A stretch of 64,000 bases of DNA from Circinella minor (Eukaryota; Mucoromycota; Mucoromycetes; Mucorales; Lichtheimiaceae). Of the stretch, positions 50,388 to 62,059 are shown piece by piece. The notes under the pieces are model-generated. The model saw only the letters and a program-made list of their open reading frames with translations, was not told the origin of the DNA and did no database searches. The stretch lies in NCBI GenBank assembly GCA_016758965.1, contig JAEPRB010000173.1, positions 23,301 to 87,300 on the forward strand, read 5' to 3'. Made by a program: the position numbers and the translations under genes. Within the stretch, counting starts at the first letter, position 1, and each line of letters opens with the position of its first letter.

Positions 50388-50843
50388 CCATTTTTTTTTT
50401 TTTTTTTTAATCCCTTTCCAATCCTTTTTGATATACACGCGCAGCCCGTCAAAAAAAAAAAAAAAAAAAAAGATACAAAGTTGAAGCATCTTATCTTTTT
50501 TTCTTTTTCTTTCTTTCTTTTCTCTCTCTTTATATCCTCTTTTTACACCTTTTTTTTTTTTATTTTATTTTTTTATTAGTTGAAAATAATTATAACAAAT
50601 CCTCAACTATCATTTTTTTGTATATACCCTTTTCTTATTACTTAATTTACTTACCAATTTTGTGTATACATTTCTTTTTTTAAAAAAAAAAAGAATTAGC
50701 ATTTCCCTTCCTTTTTACGTATTCTTTTAAAACCAATCAATCAAATCAATTCAAACTTATAATTTCTTATTATTATTATTATTATTTTACTATAAAACAA
50801 AAAACAAAAAAACAACATATTATTATTATATTATAAAAAAAAA

Positions 50844-51566
50844 ATGACTTCAGTTGCTACATCTTTAAAACAACAACAACAACAACAAAAGCGCAGCACA
50901 GGTAAAAGTCAACAACAACAACATAAAGAAGATAATTACAAAATGCGTTATAAACAGGTAAATAATCTATAATTATAACCCACTCTTTCTCCTTTCCTCT
51001 CCCCCTCCCCCCAAAACCCCTTTTTCTCATTTTTTATTTTTGTTGTTGTTTGTGTAAGAGAGAGAAAGTTGTAAAAAAAAAAATATTGTGAGCGCGTGTC
51101 CATACCCAGAAATAAAATAAAAAAGTTAGAGCAACGCTACCTAATTTAGGTATTGAGCTTGTCGGGATCTTGTTGAAAGGGAAATCATGCAACCCCCTTT
51201 TTAGCCTTGTAATTTTTTATTTTTTTTTGGGGGGGGAAGAAGAAAGATTTTATTGAAAGGCAAAACTTTTTTTTTCTTTCTATCACGCGCTCTTTTTTTA
51301 CACCCTAAAAACCTTTTTCCTCCCCTTTTTATATATATATGGAAATCTCTCTTTTTTTTTTAACTAAAAAATTTATATTATTATTAGCCTGTTCAAGATT
51401 CTACTACTTGGACATATCAACAACAACAACCTGTTGATTGGTCACTTTATCAACAGCAACAACAACAACAACAACAACAATATGTAGCCACAAATGGTTC
51501 TTATTATTATGTACCTTCTTATTATCAATATTATTCAAATAATACACCTCAACAATATATATATCC

Positions 51567-51601
<35 letters not shown>

Positions 51602-52143
51602 GACCTTCATCTCGTTCTTCACGTAATTCTATTCAACAACAACCCACGTCTATTCAAAAATCAACATCTACTCCAATTCCTTCTTCTCCTACTACTTTAT
51701 CTCGTCCACGAAATCATCATCGACCTTCTACTTCTTCTTCTTCTTCATCTTCTTCATCATCCAAACAACAGCATCGTTCATCATCTACTTTAATAAATCG
51801 ACGTCATTTAGAAGAAAGACCAAGATCATCTATATCCCATTATTCATCCTCCTCCTCATCGTCTATTTCACAAAGACACTATAATGGATCCATGTTAAAT
51901 GATGTTCGATCCTCTCCTAGACCTTCATCTTCTTCTTCATCTACTACATCATCTATTACTGGTGCATCTTCTGATTTTTCTTCAGGTCGTCGATCCTCCA
52001 TTACTTCCATATCATCCAATTTATCGATTCAATCTGAAATGTCAGTTAATTCTAAACTTTCATTATCAAAACGTTTACGTAAAGTATTTAGTGTTAGTAG
52101 TTTAAGATCTTCTAATACGAATACGCATATGAATGAACAACAA

Positions 52144-52178
<35 letters not shown>

Positions 52179-52848
52179 TGATGATGATTCAGTATCAGTG
52201 ATAACAACAAAAAGTAATGGTTCAATGTATGGTATGAATAATAGTAATGGTTCATTGACTTCAGTAACAAGTAGTACAATCATGGATGATACTAGTTCAG
52301 TGATATCAAGTGGTACAGCAAGTGCACCTGCTAGACAAAAAAGAACAACACAACGTTCAAAATCATTAAGAAGACGTTCTATTGTTACTTTATCTAATTT
52401 ATTTAACAAAAATAATCATACAACATCTACAGTACCAGAAGAAGAAGAAGAAGAAGTAAAGAATGATACAAAAAAGAAGAATGTACGACCTATAAAAAGT
52501 GTATTATCAACAACAACAACAACAACAGCTTCATCATCAACATCTAGTATTACATCTCAAATCAATAATACACCTTCATTATGTGGTAGTCATCACAGTA
52601 GTAATAAATCAATTACATCATTATCAACATCTTCTTCAAGAAGAAAAAGAATTCAATTTTGTCCTACGATTCAAGTTCATGAAACATTTAATGCTTTTGA
52701 ATATGATCGACGTAGTGATATGAATGCTACATGCCAAAAGATAACTCCTTTAATGGCCATGAAGATCAAACAGGAGTTGAATGAATACAAGTTAACTGAC
52801 ATGCAAATTCACGTGGAGAGTCGAAAATATACTCATTTCTTTTTGTAA
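50844..52848 (+). CDS. Bni4-type PP1-docking protein
   Basis: Two exons, 50844-50957 and 51388-52848, joined by a long 430-nt intron, encode 524 aa. Most of the protein is low complexity: Gln-rich residues 9-120, then Ser/Thr/Arg-rich. The last 69 residues are different and conserved-looking: KRIQF (458-462), YDRRSDMNATCQKITPLMAM and an ESRKYTHFF end. This matches the C-terminal module of yeast Bni4 and related fungal proteins (RVxF, YDRxPDxATCNxLTPxLAxxIKxELN, SRxYTHFF). Bni4 uses its RVxF to bring PP1 (Glc7) to the bud neck for chitin deposition. KRIQF fits the PP1 docking consensus. PP1 binding is therefore a good inference; the cellular location and a cell-wall role are weaker. Basic SKRLRKVFS and SKSLRRRSIV patches may bind membranes. 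Confidence 0.76.
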
Positions 52849-53751
52849 AAAAAAATTATTTTGGGTTTTTTTTCTCTCTCCCCCCCCCTCCACACACACA
52901 AGCACCATTATACACACACACACACACACACACATAAATTCATTTCATTTCATTTTAGTATTATTTTTTTTTTTTAGTTTTTTTTTTTTTTATTTTTATT
53001 TCTCAAATTCACAATTTACACAAGAAGCAAAACACACACACACAACATATATAATTTATTACACACACAAACACATAATTTTTTTTTTTTTAACATGAAG
53101 GGAATCATTTATTAAAATCTTCCCCAGTTGTAATAATATTAAAATTGGTTATTGAATTGAGTAATACGTTTACGTTAAAAATGTTTGGGGGGGGATAGGT
53201 AGGTAGGTAGGTAGAAGGTCATTGTAGGACAAAAGTAGTGTCAAGTTTTTATAACTAAATAAAGTAAATTCATTGAGTAAAAAAAAAAAAAAAAAAAAAG
53301 TGCACAGGTAAAGAATAACATCATTTTTGTTGAAATAAATGCCAAGTATTAGGCGTTTTTTCACTTTTACGCCTTTTTTTTTTTTTTTTTTTACGTTTAT
53401 GTTTCCCTCCCCCACCTCCCGAGACATACACATACTCACATTGAATGAGAGAGTCTAAAGGAAAATCATTTATTTATTTATTTTTCACATTACACAGACA
53501 CATTTTATTATATTATTTTAACTTTAAAAAGTAAGATAAACTTGTTATAAGTTTAACTCTTTTCAAGTCATCGGGGAGGAGGAAGGGGGGGGGGGAGGAA
53601 GGGAGAGAGGGAGGGGTTATAGCAAACTGTCCGTGCTTCAAATACTAAAATTTCTTTGTATCACACCTTTTTTTTTTTTATGAATATATAAAAAAAAAAA
53701 AAAAACCACACCACTTTTTTCTTTCTTTTCTACGTAATTATTATTTATTAT

Positions 53752-53754
53752 TTA

Positions 53755-53790
<36 letters not shown>

Positions 53791-53791
53791 G
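53752..53791 (+). repeat. TTA trinucleotide microsatellite
   Basis: About 12 TTA units in tandem within the intergenic region downstream of the Bni4-type gene. Confidence 0.8.
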
Positions 53792-54765
53792 ACAATTATA
53801 ACAGTTATTATTAATAGAATAAACAACCTTCATGTTCAAATATTGAATGTTGTTTTATATATAAATATAACCAATGGTTGTACAACCATAAACTTTTTTA
53901 AAGTTTATCTTTTTTCTCCTTCTTTTTTTTTTTTTTTTTTTTTTTTATTATTATATTATAAATGATTAAGTTATTTATAGAAAGGTAAATAATATTTATT
54001 ATTTACTATGAAAATATATAGGATGATGATGATGATGAGTTTTTTATTTCTATTTTTGGTTACAAGTATAAGTATATATATATATATATATAAAAGGAGG
54101 AATGGGATTTGAGAGCAAAAAAAAAAAAAAAAAAAAAAATGTTATAAAAAGATGTTCAATTTTTTACATATCATTTTGGGGGGGGGTGGGGAGGGGAAGA
54201 GGAAGAAGGTGTTTATTAATGATACGTAAATAAACTATAAATAAACTTGAGAGAGATTTTTTAAAAATGGTTTATGTTTATAATATCAATTCTCTTTTTT
54301 TATAAGATGAAATCAATGAAAGGGCTAGAATATTGTATGACAGAACCACTTTCTATTTATTGATAAAACAGAATCTTATTATTCCCATGCCTACGTATTT
54401 GATGCTTTATAAATTTAAAGTTGAACAAACCCAACTTTTAATTTTTCATGTATAATATATCATCAATCGGTAACCTATTACTACGTAATGAACAAAATAC
54501 GTAATAGGATTGGAGGGGGAGAATTTTTATTTAGTTGTCGTTCTATGCTTCATTATCAATTCTTTATATATATATAATATAGCTCCAATCATGTTCATAG
54601 AATAATGGATTTGTATATTGAGAATGATTTCCTGAACAAGTAGATACCATGTGAATCTTTTTTTTTTCCAACTACTCGTGGAATGAACTAACAGAATTAT
54701 AGTCTTACATATGTTTTTATAAAGTGATCCATGTTTCATTTTCAATCTATACTATATATATAATA

Positions 54766-54840
54766 CAGCTGAACCCCGTTTTTTTTTTTTTTTTTTGTAT
54801 AAGTAAGGGAGAAGTAAGTGCAAAAACCGGGGTTGAACTG
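54766..54840. repeat. Imperfect inverted repeat with T-rich loop
   Basis: CAGCTGAACCCCG (54766-54778) and CGGGGTTGAACTG (54828-54840) are near-complementary arms with two mismatches. They flank a T-run/A-run core, so a transcript could fold into a long hairpin. No terminator or tRNA identity is implied. Confidence 0.5.
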
Positions 54841-57565
54841 AGTACATATTATACTATACCAAACCAACAAAAAGTCTGATCTTATCTTCATTCACATAAT
54901 TATTATATATATATCACTCCCCGCCCCCCATTTACAATGCAATAGATTTTATTTATTGGAAATGGACATCTTTTGTTTACTTTTTTTTTCCCCTCATTAG
55001 TTAACAGTAATGACTTATTAGAGATGAGAGAGGATCCATTTTATAGATTTTGTTGGTACGTAATACGTATCATTTTTGTAACTATGTCATATTATAGAAA
55101 ACAAATGGTATTACTATCATGTTTTGAGTGAGTAATAGACTTTTTTTTTTTAAAAAAAATAAAAAAAATAAAGCTAAAAGGAACTTGATTATTATAACCC
55201 CAAAAGTTATATAATTTAATCTATAATTGAGAAAAAAAAAATTTTTTTTTTTGGTTTGTTTCTTATGGAAGATGAAAGTGACATACGTCTACTATAGACA
55301 TGTAGAGTCACTTTCTTGCGATACAAAGGGATAAAAAGTAGGGTTGAGAGTATTGATACCATAACTCAAACCCCTCCCCCCTTCCTTCTTAATGAGAAAA
55401 AAAAAAGTTTGGTTAGAGTTAGTCGGGGAGAAAAGAGGTGGCGGTTAACTAAAGTATTAGATAATGTAATAAGGAATGATGGAATAGTTACTAGTATATA
55501 TTTATATGTTTGGAAGGGATATGATTGTGATTGCTGCCTAAAAGGACTTCTTCAGGTGCTCGTTCTTTAACATATTAGTTATATGTGCTAGCTGGGTGAC
55601 TTATACGTAGTCTATCCATTTTTTTTTTTTTTGAAGAACGTAAAGGAAAGCGGATCCCATTTACTGAGAGTAAGACCCACTTTGGAACGTGATAACCTGT
55701 TTAGAATATGATCTATGAGTTGAATTGAGAGGTGAAACTAGGTCCATGCGTATCTCGATTATACTTAATCTAATAACATCAAACAAACTCATCATTTAAA
55801 TTCTTTTATTTACTCTATGTACAGAAAAATAAAACTTATAGATTTATAGCAAAGATATATTTTTTTTCAAGTACGTTTATAGGCAAAAAAAAGGAGGGGC
55901 GGGGGGGGGGATGGAAAGATTAGTAAAAAAAAAAAAGTTTACCAGGAGATTGTTGTATAGAACATAACTTTATTAAAACCTCCATTGTCATATCCATTGA
56001 ATATATATATATAATTTGAATAATAGATTTTCTATTAATAAAACAAAAAAAAAAAAACTCGGATTCTTTTGTTGATTAAGAAATTAATGTTAGAAAAAGA
56101 CTTGATGGTAAAATATAGTAAGTGAGATATAACTTATATACTTATTAATAATTAAGTTATGAAGTGTTTGTCTGCTCTATTACTCTCTTACGTATTAAAT
56201 TATGCTACCTAATGTAATGTGTTTTAGAAAAAAAAAATGATACGTTACTATTTTTTATCTGCAGTAAATTAAACATATAAAATTAAGTTATTCTAAATGT
56301 GACTCGCTTACCTTTGCGGCACACCATTTCTACTGTATATATATATATATATATATTATTACAGGTTTTTCATTTTGACAAACAAAAATGCAATTATTTA
56401 TCATACGTTTTTTTTTTTTTATAAAGAAGTTTTACGTAGCAGTAATATATTATTTCTTTTTTTTTAAAAAAAAAAAAATGACAGTAAGTGAGAAAACTAA
56501 TATGAGTTATATGAAAAAGAAGTTTTTTTTTTTTTTTACAATTTAAAAAAGGGGGATGATCGATTTTCTTTCTAAATCGTGGTACAATGATGAAGCACTT
56601 TTTTTTTCAAGATAGGTGGTACATAATTGACGTTGAAAACATTATAAAAAGAAAAAAATGTATGTAAATCATTTTTTAAAGTGTTTCATCTTTGCTTTTG
56701 TTTTTGTTACGTATATAACTTGGGGGAAGGGTGTTGTAATTATGAATGAGTTTTTACTTGTTATTTATAATGCATGTTTGTATATTACGTATTATAAGGT
56801 GGCACTTTTTTTTTTTTATTATTACGTTACATTCTTTATTATTGTTGATTTTACATCTACCGACATAATAACATTACGTACATTTATGACTCGGGATTAT
56901 CATTGGGTTTTTTTTGGTGGGGGGGTAGAGAGAGAGAGAAGAAGAGGGAGTGATTATTACTTATCAGTGTGTACTGTAAATTCCCATATTAACGTTTAAA
57001 TAATGAGTGATATATATAATAAAAAAAAAAAGTGGACTAAATTCACGATTAAATTGTTCTACTAAATACTATTTCTTTTATTCTAGTATAACAAATATAT
57101 ACCTGTCAAAAAAAAAAAATGAGAATATTTTTTTTTTCTAAAAGTGAAAAAAGAAACAGAGTGGAAAAAGAGGAAGGGGGGGGTGGGGAAATAAGTCAAT
57201 AACTCCTTTTGATTTAAGCAATCATTTGTTTTCTTTAAGGTAAATAATCAAACATAATAAAATAACACCCCTCCCCCCCCCTCCTTCTTTCAAATCTATC
57301 GTTCCCTCCACCGCCCCTTATTATTTACTTATTACTACTTCATAATATTTACCTCGACTTTTTTTTTTTTACATCTTTCTTTCTCTTTTCTTTTTTTTTT
57401 TTTATTATTAACACATACACACACACACACTCTCTCTCTCTTTCCCGCCCTTTTTTTTTTTACATCCTTTTTTTTTTGTGTGTGTTTGTGTGTTTGTGTG
57501 TTTTATGTATCTTTGTTCTACTCTGGTAGTGAACAAAAAAAATTAAAAATTAAAAATTAAAAAAA

Positions 57566-59558
57566 ATGGAAGTAGCACCTTCACCTACTGTACAAGAATG
57601 TTGTGAATGGGTGTCCGACAATGTTCTTGCACTTGAAACCGATGACGATGTTGCCATTGAATTAGATAGTCTTTCTATTCTTGTAAACGCTCTTGATGCC
57701 CCTATGGAAATTATTCAACAACTTCAACAACAAATTCATGATTTAAAAAAAATTCAAAAAACAACTTTATTGGATGATGTAGTAAGTAAACCCATTTTGT
57801 ATTTTTTTTTAATTAGAGAGAGAGACAGAGACAGAGAGAGAAAGAGAAATAATGATGTGGGGCATTTTGAGTAACCGAACTGGGTACATTTATCCTTCGT
57901 CTTTATTCTTCTTATTATAGATTAAAAGTGCTCAGGAGATATGCAATGAATGCAGGAAATGCATCACAGCTGCACCTTCTTTTATCCATTCATGTTTTAT
58001 TGATTTTAATTTGGAATTACCAAGAATTTTACCTGTAACTCATCCTACAAATTATTCATCCATGTGGCCGGACCAAATGGATCCAAGAGCTTATTGGTTT
58101 CGTCAATATTTTGTTGGAAAACCTTATATTACATTGATTGAAAGAGATGACACTTTAGGTTATCATCCTATTATTATTTCTGTTGTCAAAGAACGAATAG
58201 ATTCAAAATTTAGATATCGTATTATATCTCGTGGAAAACAGGTAATTTTTTTTTTATTATAATAGAAGGGGAGGAAGGAAGAAAGAAAGAAAGAGAGAGA
58301 GAGAGATAACCTGTTTATTTTGTTTATTTGGGTTATTAACAAAAAAAGAACATATATAGATTCATAGTCAACGTTATGTTGTTCAAGAAACTATTGCTAA
58401 AGAAACTGAATCTAATCTTGAACTTCTTGGACAAGGTTATTTTTTAGATAATAATTTTTCTTTATTAAATCAACATGATTATTCAAAATCAAAAGGAGGA
58501 GTAGGAGGAGAAGGAGGAAAAAAAACAGGAAACACTACTACTACTACTACTACTATAACAACAACAACAACAACATCTCAACCACGAAGACGACCTTTAC
58601 GTAGTATTTCATCAGCCATTATTAATAAAAATAATGGTACAGCAACAATAACAACAACAACAACAAATAGTAGTAATCAAAATTTGGAAACTCGATTATT
58701 ACGTGCAGCGATTCGATCTATTTGTTCCGATATCGATTTACGTTTATTTCGAGAATTATCAGCGGAAGCAACTATTTTATCAGGATTAGAAAAAGGAATA
58801 TTAAGATATGATGAAATGGAAATACCTAAATTTTATAAATTTGGTGTACTTTCTGTTAAAAATGGTCAAACGACAGAAGAAGCATGGTTTGCTAATTCCA
58901 ATGTATCTGAATCGCTGGAACGGTTTTTAAATATTATTGGCAGGCCCATTGAATTAGAAGGTTATAAAGGATATACAGCTGGTCTGGATACTAAATGTAA
59001 GACAAACCTATAAAAGAAATTTATTATGCGGGCCCGGGAGGGGGTAGGGGGTAGAGGTAGGGAATTAAAAGTCATTCATTCATAATCATTTTTATTTTAT
59101 ATGTACGTGTATAGCTGGAGAATCTGGAAAATTCTCATATGCAACATCATGGCGTGATTATGAAATTATGTTTCATGTAGCTCCACTTATGCCTTGTAGA
59201 AAAAATGATAAACAACAAGTCCATCGAAAACGATATATTGGCAATGGTAAAAAAAAGCCTTCTCTGTTCCCTCCCCCCCCCTCTTTTATATATATATATA
59301 ATTCAACTCATATTTTGACTCTTTTATAGATATCGTATGTATTGTGTTTGTAGAAGGAAATGAATGTAATTTTGATCCAGATAGAATTCGTTCTCAATTT
59401 CTTCATGTTTATATTGTAATACATCCTGAAATAATAAATGGTAAAGAAGCATGGCGAATTCAAGTTATTAATAAAAAGAATGTACCTGAATGTTCTCCTT
59501 TACTTCCAAGTCCATCCATTATTTTTGATGAAAATGAATTACGAGGTTTTCTTATGCT

Positions 59559-59590
<32 letters not shown>

Positions 59591-60670
59591 TGGAGTGTTT
59601 TTTTGTAAAAGAAGAAGACAATTTATATATATATCAATCTAACCATGATAAATAATATTTCTTTTTTTTTAGTGATCAATGCAGAAAATGCAGCACTTAA
59701 ATGTGATAGTTTTGCAATACCTAATAATAAAGGACGAATAGGTGTTTTAAAAGCATTAAGTGAAACTGGATTACGATTTAATTATACAACTGATCTATCA
59801 TTAAGACAACAACAACAGTATAATTATTATGATGGAAATAATGATCGTATGATCATTATGGGAGGTGAAAGACCTAAATCAGCTGGTGCTCAACGTATTT
59901 CAAGAGGAAGTATGCGTAGTCTTCGAGCTGCGTTAACGGATACTAATAATTCACGTGCAATGACGCCTGATGCACCACCTATACCAACTACATCAAGATC
60001 AAGTATGTTACGTGATTGGAAAAATATAACAAGAAGAAAAAGTAGTGGTGGACATTCACCTATTGATTCAAATAGTATAAGTGGTGGTAGTAGTCGAGGT
60101 CCTTCTCCTTTATTAACTAATCGACCTATTTTATTAGATGATACAGAAGGTAAAAAAAAAAAAAAAAAAAATTATTCTTTTATTATCATAGTGTATATAA
60201 AAAATTAATTATTTTTTATTTTAGTGGATAATCCTAATTCTGATAATAACAATGTTAAAAATAATGATGATATTCATCCATCATTATTAAAAGAAGAAAA
60301 AGAAAAAGAAATGATTCGTCATGGTGCTAATAGTAATAAAAACAACAATGACAATGATAAAGACAATAGTAATAATAATAATAATAATAATCCATTGATG
60401 ACTCAACCTATATCCAATGAACAACAAAAAAAACAAAAACAACACTATCCACCATCTCAAGGTACTACAATAAGATCGAAAGCACAAAATTTAGTAACAA
60501 GTGTTATGGGAAGAAGAAATAGTCATCAACAACAACAACAACAACAAAAGACATTAAGAACAATAAATAATAATAATACATCAACGGGAGGATTGATCCG
60601 TTCAAAAACGTTTATGATGGATCATGCAGGGAAATTGATTCAAGGGGTTGATCGCCACGAGAAGTTATAA
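57566..60670 (+). CDS. Rap-type GTPase-activating protein
   Basis: Predicted RapGAP, switching off a Rap/Ras-family GTPase. Seven exons, 57566-57781, 57921-58241, 58360-58996, 59115-59246, 59330-59563, 59673-60149 and 60225-60670, encode 820 aa in frame. The RapGAP domain spans about residues 340-525: KFGVLSVKNGQTTEEAWF, GLDTKSGESGKF, YEIMFHVAPLMP, KNDKQQVHRKRYIGNDIVCI, IRSQFLHVYIVIHPE, PECSPLLPSPSIIF and LMLKMINAENAALKCDSF. The catalytic Asn (N290 in human Rap1GAP, within RHIGN) is kept as N435 in RYIGN, with His replaced by Tyr. The N-terminal 340 residues include a helical start (EIIQQLQQQIHDLKKIQ) and Thr-rich spacers. The C-terminal 290 residues are Ser/Asn-rich and basic. It is convergent with the G-alpha gene. 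Confidence 0.91.
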
Positions 60671-62059
60671 AATCCCCGAATAACTACATATGGTGAAGAT
60701 CGTCATTTTGTATTCCTATAATTAATTATTATTATTATTCTTATCCTTTTGAAAAAAAAAACCCACACTATTATATTCACTTACTTATTATAATAATAAA
60801 ATAATATTACCGCGCACTCATTTTTTTTATATTGGATGAAAATGGTCAAAAGTAGCCGAAGACCTTCTTCCCTCCTTTCCCCCCCCTATCTCCCTTCATA
60901 GTAATATATATATATATATATATACATGTACACACACAGAAACATATATAATAATTTATGTTATTATTACACATAACTTATAAAAGATTAAAAGGAAAAA
61001 AAAACCTTTTTTTTTTTTTATAGTTATAGTTTTTAAACTTTTTGTACAAGCATGTAATAATAATAAAGCGTGGGTGTGACAAATTGATAAAGTGACAGAA
61101 AAAAAAAATGAAAAAGTTGGATGTGTGTGTATATATATATATACATATATATATAATGAGAGCCTCTTTTTTTTTTTTTTTGGTAACACAGTGAGTGAAA
61201 GTTCCTCTTTAGAAAAAGAAGAGAAGGGCAACGAATAAGTTTTTTTTTTTTTTTTTGATTTTTTTTTTTATATATAAAAAAAAAGAGTATATAGAATAAA
61301 AAGAAAAAAAAAAGATTAAAATGGTGTACAAACAAAAAAAAAAGAAAAGAGATGGATGATATATTCTGTGTGTGTGTGTGTGTTTGTGTGTATGGATTGA
61401 AAGATTGATGGGAGAAAATAAAAATCAAAAGAGAGTAAAAATTATAACACTTTTCAAAAATAAAAAAGAAGAAAACCTCATTTTGCTTACCAAGTAGTTT
61501 TAAGGTAATATAAGAAAAAGAAAAGTGTGTACGTGTGTGTGTGTGTGTGGGGGGGTGTTCTTGGTAAGTGATATATGAAGAGTGAGAGAGAGAGTGAGAT
61601 AGAGGGGGGGGGAGAAATGCTAAACAAGTTAATAATAATATAGAAAAAAAAATATATAAGAAGAAAAAGAAAGGGAAGAAAGGGAAAGGAGGAATGGTTG
61701 TGTGAATAAGAAGAAGAAAGTGGTGTTGTGTGTGTGTGTGTGTGTATATATTTCGAGTTATAGGTTTTTTGGTTTCCTTGTCATCATTTTCGTAAGGTAG
61801 CGTGTTATATTTTTTTTTTTTCGTTTTTGGTTTTTTTCTTCTTCTTCCTTTTCCATAATAATAATAAGAATAATAAGAATAATAATAGTAATAATAAAAA
61901 AAATAAATCGAGATATTTGGTTAAAAAAAAAAGTTGTATCGATTGTTGAATTGAGTTGAAGGGTTGGTGGTGGTGGTGGGTGATGATGGTGGTGGCGAGT
62001 AGAAAACGAAAAAGCGAATGTTAAGTGGATGTTTGTTTGTTGTTGTTGTTGTTGTTTTT
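60671..62059. other. Convergent 3' region between RapGAP and G-alpha
   Basis: 1.4 kb holding both 3' UTRs. It is strongly purine-rich on the plus strand, with TG/TA/GA microsatellites and a homopurine tract at 61580-61616. No coding feature is seen. Confidence 0.5.

Larger units (their letters stand above)
44917..50843. other. Six-kilobase intergenic region
   Basis: No confident gene lies between BET1 and the Bni4-type gene. The left part contains the nested minisatellite listed separately. About 47280-47400 has imperfect GAGGCTGA repeats. The right part (48-50.8 kb) is dominated by A/T homopolymers, CA and GA microsatellites, G-run/(GA)n homopurine tracts and 25- and 50-base T-runs. A plus-strand frame at 46410-46550 (reading FFLNGGCGVGDEDEKAKP) is not supported as a gene. 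Confidence 0.5.
52849..57565. other. AT-rich intergenic region with microsatellites
   Basis: No gene is supported in these 4.7 kb. Content seen: CA repeats (52906-52933), TTA repeats (53752-53791), homopurine tracts (53573-53616, 56916-56951), a GATGAT run near 54023, an imperfect inverted repeat at 54766-54840 and many TACGTA palindromes. Small frames here have homopolymer-driven composition. The final 200 bases are pyrimidine- and CA/GT-rich and lead into the RapGAP start. Confidence 0.5.

Noticed and set aside
50247..50579. Phe-rich plus-strand and Lys-rich minus-strand frames
   Set aside because: They are produced entirely by T and A homopolymers.
54755..54845. GGGGTTGAACTG considered as a tRNA T-arm
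   Set aside because: No acceptor, anticodon or D-arm is present; it fits better as half of an inverted repeat.
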